The translations under genes and the position numbers were made by a program. A model generated the notes under the pieces. The model searched no databases. It was not told where the DNA came from and saw only the letters and a program-made list of their open reading frames with translations. From assembly GCA_965198285.1 (NCBI GenBank), contig OZ240251.1:806001-870000 (forward strand): 64,000 nt of DNA, read 5' to 3'. This document shows, piece after piece, positions 60,137-64,000 of the stretch. The stretch is from UBA11872 sp965198285 (GTDB lineage: Bacteria; Chloroflexota; UBA11872). Each line of letters starts with the position of its first letter. The first letter of the stretch is position 1.

Positions 60137-61489
60137 ATGACCATGGCCACCACGGCGTCGGCGACCGACCGCCTGCCGCCGCAGAACATCGACGCCGAGC
60201 GCTCGCTGCTCGGCAGCCTGCTCATTGACCCCGAGGCCATCACCCGGATCGCCGGACAGATCAGCGCTGACGACTTCTACCGCGAAGCTCACCGGGCGAT
60301 CTTTGCCGCCGTCACCACATTGGCCTCGCGCAACGAGAAGACCGACTACGTCACCCTCTGCGACCAACTGGCCCGCGACGGCACGCTGGCCGACGTGGGC
60401 GGTGAGGATCGCGTCGTCGAACTGGCCTCCGCTGTCCCTACGCCATTCCACGTCGAGCACTACGCCGGCATCGTGCGCCGGACCTCCATCCTGCGGCAGA
60501 TCATTCAGAGCGCCACCCGCATGGTGGCCTCGGCCTACGCTCCCGAGGCCGCGCCCGAGGAGGTGCTGGACGAGGCCGAGAGCCTGATCTTCAGCATCGC
60601 CAACGAGGTGCATACCCGCGACATCCTTCCGATTCGCGAGATCCTCCACGAGGTCAGCGACCAGTTGATGTTCCGGGTCGAGCACCGCGGCACGCCCACC
60701 GGAGTCTCAACCGGCTTCCGCAGCCTCGACGTGCTCACCGGCGGCTTGCAGAGGTCCGACCTCGTGATCCTGGCCGCCCGCCCTGGTATAGGGAAGACCG
60801 CCTTCTCACTCAACATCGGCCTGCACGCCGCCAAGCAGAACGACGTTCCCGTGGCGTTCTTTGCCTTGGAAATGCCGGCCGAGCAGATCGTCCAGCGCCT
60901 GATTGGGACCGAGGCGCGCATGGATGCAATGCGAATCCGCGACGGCAACCTGGACGACGACCAGCTCCAGCGCGTGGTCCGCACCATGGGCAACGTGGCC
61001 GAGTACCCCATCTTCATCGACGACTCGCCGTCGCTCAGTGTCCTCGAACTGCGCGGCAAGGCCCGCCGCATGCATCTGGAGCACAACATCGGACTGCTCG
61101 TCCTGGACTATCTGCAGCTGATGACCGCGTCAGGCCACCGCGAGAACCGCGTGCAGGAAATCACAGAGATCACGCGCTCGCTCAAGGCGCTGGCGCGTGA
61201 ATTGAATATCCCCATCATCGCCTGCGCCCAGCTCTCCCGCGCCGTTGAACAGCGCCCGGACTCCAAGCCCCGGCTGTCCGACCTGCGTGAGAGCGGGTCG
61301 ATCGAACAGGACGCCGATGTCGTAGCGTTTCTGCACGAACCCGACAGCGGCGACGACGAGGCAATCGGCCGTCCCGTGGATCTCAAGCTCGACATCGCCA
61401 AACATCGCAACGGGCCGGTGGGTACCGTGGCCCTACGCTTTGTTCGCCCACAGGGCCGATTCGAGGAAGCGGTACGGCGTGAGTACTAG
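60137..61489 (+). CDS. dnaB: Replicative DNA helicase DnaB
   Basis: A 450-aa hexameric helicase. The N-terminal domain begins PPQNIDAERSLLGSLLIDPEAI; after the linker, GVSTGFRSLDVLTGGLQRSDL leads to Walker A AARPGIGKTAFSLNIG, ALEMPAEQIVQRL (catalytic Glu), LLVLDYLQLMTASG (Walker B), then ITRSLKALARELNIPIIACAQLSRAVEQR and LRESGSIEQDADVVAFLHEP near the end. It unwinds the replication fork. Two ATG codons (60137 and 60143) are possible starts. Nothing suggests an intein. Order rplI-dnaB is common in bacteria. Confidence 0.97.
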   Translation: MTMATTASATDRLPPQNIDAERSLLGSLLIDPEAITRIAGQISADDFYREAHRAIFAAVTTLASRNEKTDYVTLCDQLARDGTLADVGGEDRVVELASAVPTPFHVEHYAGIVRRTSILRQIIQSATRMVASAYAPEAAPEEVLDEAESLIFSIANEVHTRDILPIREILHEVSDQLMFRVEHRGTPTGVSTGFRSLDVLTGGLQRSDLVILAARPGIGKTAFSLNIGLHAAKQNDVPVAFFALEMPAEQIVQRLIGTEARMDAMRIRDGNLDDDQLQRVVRTMGNVAEYPIFIDDSPSLSVLELRGKARRMHLEHNIGLLVLDYLQLMTASGHRENRVQEITEITRSLKALARELNIPIIACAQLSRAVEQRPDSKPRLSDLRESGSIEQDADVVAFLHEPDSGDDEAIGRPVDLKLDIAKHRNGPVGTVALRFVRPQGRFEEAVRREY

Positions 61490-61512
61490 CGGCCGCGGAC
61501 GAGGTGCCGACC

Positions 61513-62682
61513 ATGACTGAACCGCTGGGCCGGGACTTCCGCGCGCCGCCGGTGATCCACGTCGGACGTGGCGCGCTCAACCAGCTACCGGCCGCGTTGC
61601 GCGAATTGGGCGCCGAGCGTGCGGCGATCATCACCGACAGCGTTATGGGCGGTTCCCCGTGGGCGCCCCGGCTCGAAGTCTTGGCCGCCGACGCCGACGT
61701 GTCCACCCAGATCCTGGCCGACCTGGTCGGCGAACCCACGACCCACGACGTTGACGCTGCCCTGGCCGCTATCCGGGCCGCCGACGCCGACGTCGTGATC
61801 GGCTTCGGCGGCGGTAGCGCTCTCGACACCGCCAAGCTGGCGGCTGTGCTGCATACGAATCCCGGGCGCGGACCGGACTACGAAGGCTATGAGCGCATTC
61901 CCGATCCCGGGCTGCCCGTCATCGCCATTCCCACCACCGCCGGTACGGGCAGCGAAGTCACCCGCGGCGTCGCGATTACCGATCCGGATCGCGACGTCAA
62001 GATGCTGCTCATGAGCGCCCATCTGGTGCCCGCCGTCGCGATTGTCGATCCCGACCCCACCTTCACCATGCCGGCGTCCGTAACCGCTTCAACCGGGCTG
62101 GACGCCCTTACGCACGGCATCGAGGCGTACGTCTCGCGCCGCCGCTTCCCGATCACCGACGCGCTCGCGATCGACGCGATTGACCGCATCGGCCGGTTCA
62201 TGGCCCGCGCCTACCACCACCCCGACGACGCCGAAGCCCGTGAGGAGATGCTGGTCGCCTCGCTGCATGCCGGCCTGGCCTTCAACAACGCCTCGGTGGC
62301 CCTGGTCCACGGGATGTCGCGCCCCATCGGCGCCTACTTCCACGTGCCCCACGGCCTCTCCAACGCCATGCTCCTGCCCACCGTCATGGAATTCAGCCTC
62401 GACGGCGACATCCCCCGCTTCGCCCACATCGCCCGCGTCCTCGGCGCCACCGAGCGCGACGACGATGCGGCAGCCGCGGCTGGCGTCGCCATCGTGCGCG
62501 ACCTGGCGGCTGATCTCGAGGTCCCAACCCTCCGCGCCTGGGGCGTCGGCGCAGGCCGCTTCCGCCAAGTCATACCCGCCATGGCCCGCGACGCTCTAGC
62601 CAGCGGCAGCCCCGCCAACAACCCCCGCCTCGCCACCCACGACGAAGTCGTCACCCTCTACGAAGCCGTTATCAGCCTCTGA
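61513..62682 (+). CDS. Iron-containing alcohol dehydrogenase
   Basis: A 389-aa group III dehydrogenase. VIGFGGGSALDTAKLAA is the NAD-binding motif (GGGSxxD), IPTTAGTGSEVTRGVAI the second signature, and TGLDALTHGIEAYVS, VALVHGMSRPIGAYFHVPHGLSNAMLL supply Asp and His metal ligands (read as LDALTHGIE, HGMSRPIG and HVPHGLSNA). It oxidises an alcohol or reduces an aldehyde. ATG 61513 follows GAGG at eight bases; a GTG three codons upstream is less likely. It lies 23 bp after dnaB. Confidence 0.93.
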   Translation: MTEPLGRDFRAPPVIHVGRGALNQLPAALRELGAERAAIITDSVMGGSPWAPRLEVLAADADVSTQILADLVGEPTTHDVDAALAAIRAADADVVIGFGGGSALDTAKLAAVLHTNPGRGPDYEGYERIPDPGLPVIAIPTTAGTGSEVTRGVAITDPDRDVKMLLMSAHLVPAVAIVDPDPTFTMPASVTASTGLDALTHGIEAYVSRRRFPITDALAIDAIDRIGRFMARAYHHPDDAEAREEMLVASLHAGLAFNNASVALVHGMSRPIGAYFHVPHGLSNAMLLPTVMEFSLDGDIPRFAHIARVLGATERDDDAAAAAGVAIVRDLAADLEVPTLRAWGVGAGRFRQVIPAMARDALASGSPANNPRLATHDEVVTLYEAVISL

Positions 62683-62802
62683 TCCCGGCGTGGCGTATCG
62701 ATCGCTACACGTCACCCTTATCCCAGAATCCGTAGCCTCTCTCGATATACTCAAATGACGCTCCGCGCCCGCCGCGGGTGCTACGGCACTTAATCGACGG
62801 AC

Positions 62803-64000
62803 ATGCCGCTGGGACTGCTGAAGCGAATAGTTGGCGACGATGCCGGCCGCACCGCGCGCCGCTTCGCGCCGCTGGTCAAACGCATCAACGCGCTGGAGTC
62901 CGACGTGCGGGCCTGCTCGGACCAGGAATTGCTCGGCAAGACGCCTGAATTCCGGCAGCGCCTCGACGCAGGCGAGAAACTGGACGACTTGCTGCCAGAA
63001 GCCTTCGCCACCGTGCGCGAAGCCGTGCGACGTCACACCGGCGAGCGGCAGTTCGACGTGCAACTCATCGGCGGCGCGGTGCTGCATGGCGGCGACATTG
63101 CCGAGATGCGCACCGGCGAAGGCAAGACTTCGGTGGCCACGCTGGCCGCCTATCTCAACGCCTTGCCCGACGAGGGCGTGCACATCGTCACCGTCAACGA
63201 TTACCTGGCCAACCGCGACGCCAACTGGTATGGCCGGGCGTTGGTGGAGCGGCTTGGGCTGCGCGTCGGCGTCATCCAGCACGGCATGGCCGTCGACGAG
63301 CGGCGCGCCGCCTATGCCGCCGACCTGACCTTCGGCACCAACAACGAGTTCGGGTTCGACTACCTGCGCGACAACATGGTCCACGCGCTGGACGAGCGTG
63401 TGCAGCGCGGCTTGCACTACGGGATCGTTGACGAAGTCGACAACATCCTCGTCGACGAGGCGCGCACGCCGCTCATCATCTCCGGCGCGGCCGAGCAGTC
63501 CACCCAGCACTACTACCAAATGGCGCAGGTGGTGCGGCGGCTTGCGGAAGAGGCCCACTACACGCTCGATCTGAAGCTGCGCACGGCCAGCCTCACCGAG
63601 ACCGGCATCGCCGCCCTGGAGCGAATGCTCAACGTCGACAACCTCTACGACGAAGCGTCGTTCCAGCTCGTCCACTACGTCGAGCAGGCCCTGCGCGCCC
63701 ACGCCATCTACAGCCGCGGACGCGACTACGTGCTGTTCCGAGACGGTCGCGTGGTTGAGGGACGTGACCGGCGTGCCGAGGTCGTCATCGTGGACGAATT
63801 CACCGGCCGCCTGATGCACGGCCGCCGCTATAGCGAAGGTCTGCATCAGGCGATTGAGGCCAAGGAAGGCGTCGAGGTCCAGCGCGAGAGCCAGACGCTG
63901 GCCACCGTCACCTTTCAGAACTACTTCCGCATGTACGACAAGCTCGCGGGCATGACGGGTACCGCCAAGACCGAAGAGCAGGAATTCCGATCCATCTACG
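62803..64000 (+). CDS. secA: Preprotein translocase ATPase SecA, N-terminal part
   Basis: The first 399 codons; the gene runs past the window. ALESDVRACSDQELLGKTPEF is the N-terminal helix region, MRTGEGKTSVATLAAYLNAL the Walker A of nucleotide domain 1, VNDYLANRDANWYG and LTFGTNNEFGFDYLRDNM are signature segments, GIVDEVDNILVDEARTPLIIS is Walker B, and VIVDEFTGRLMHGRRYSEGLHQAIEAKE closes the preprotein cross-linking domain. SecA drives secreted proteins through SecYEG. ATG 62803 has no strong ribosome site. The 62683-62802 gap holds its promoter region. Confidence 0.97.
   Translation, partial: MPLGLLKRIVGDDAGRTARRFAPLVKRINALESDVRACSDQELLGKTPEFRQRLDAGEKLDDLLPEAFATVREAVRRHTGERQFDVQLIGGAVLHGGDIAEMRTGEGKTSVATLAAYLNALPDEGVHIVTVNDYLANRDANWYGRALVERLGLRVGVIQHGMAVDERRAAYAADLTFGTNNEFGFDYLRDNMVHALDERVQRGLHYGIVDEVDNILVDEARTPLIISGAAEQSTQHYYQMAQVVRRLAEEAHYTLDLKLRTASLTETGIAALERMLNVDNLYDEASFQLVHYVEQALRAHAIYSRGRDYVLFRDGRVVEGRDRRAEVVIVDEFTGRLMHGRRYSEGLHQAIEAKEGVEVQRESQTLATVTFQNYFRMYDKLAGMTGTAKTEEQEFRSIY

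Overview
This window is a GC-rich bacterial chromosome segment with tightly packed genes. Neighbouring genes are often joined by ATGA or TGATG overlaps. It encodes an aerobic heme-copper oxidase, core replication and secretion genes, two tRNA genes and many catabolic enzymes (sulfatase, Gfo/Idh/MocA oxidoreductases, two DUF3604 proteins, aldo/keto reductase, Fe-ADH). The style resembles free-living or host-associated Chloroflexota, but that placement is inference. There is no rRNA, CRISPR array, transposase or phage module.

Layout: 0-3.7 kb cytochrome c oxidase (minus strand). 3.8-7.8 kb a sugar isomerase-like TIM barrel, an MBL hydrolase with a fused N-terminal HTH, and RecQ. 8.0-17.2 kb an exopolysaccharide cluster (glycosyltransferases, methyltransferase, Wzy-like polymerase, Wzz/BY-kinase). 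17.5-21.8 kb a DUF1761 protein, a lipid acyltransferase, a DEAD-box helicase and an oxidoreductase; the last two have no ATG/GTG/TTG start. 21.8-23.1 kb a toxin-antitoxin patch (higBA, an antitoxin-like fragment, an orphan higA). 23.2-25.0 kb an ABC exporter. 25.4-27.4 kb an AT-richer island with a YwfO-like HD phosphohydrolase, broken by a one-base frameshift, and a YwgA-like partner. 27.8-36.6 kb FAD oxidoreductase, Gly-rich RRM protein, sulfatase, M16 peptidase pair, zincin, threonine synthase-like enzyme, a perfect parS site and an RDD protein. 36.7-43.6 kb HAD hydrolase, methyltransferase, oxidoreductase, a probable selenoprotein of the TlpA type, pyrE, a DUF1932-type dehydrogenase, tRNA-Arg and phosphofructokinase. 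43.9-53.3 kb Fic protein, two DUF3604 paralogues flanking an aldo/keto reductase, DUF4395, a nuclease-like orphan and tRNA-Glu. 53.4-64 kb housekeeping: ffh, a 29-aa membrane microprotein, DUF503, a D-threonine-aldolase-like enzyme, NYN protein, rho, rplI, dnaB, Fe-ADH and secA, which is cut by the window end.

The strongest unusual signal is at 39506-40108. A thioredoxin-fold lipoprotein gene is interrupted by a single in-frame TGA exactly where the first Cys of the WCxxC motif belongs. It is followed at the right distance by a SECIS-like hairpin with GGU in its loop, so it reads as a UxxC selenoprotein. A canonical 16-bp parS (35931-35946) and a cluster of near-consensus DnaA boxes with direct repeats before dnaB (59813-59987) suggest the segment lies in the origin-proximal part of the chromosome.
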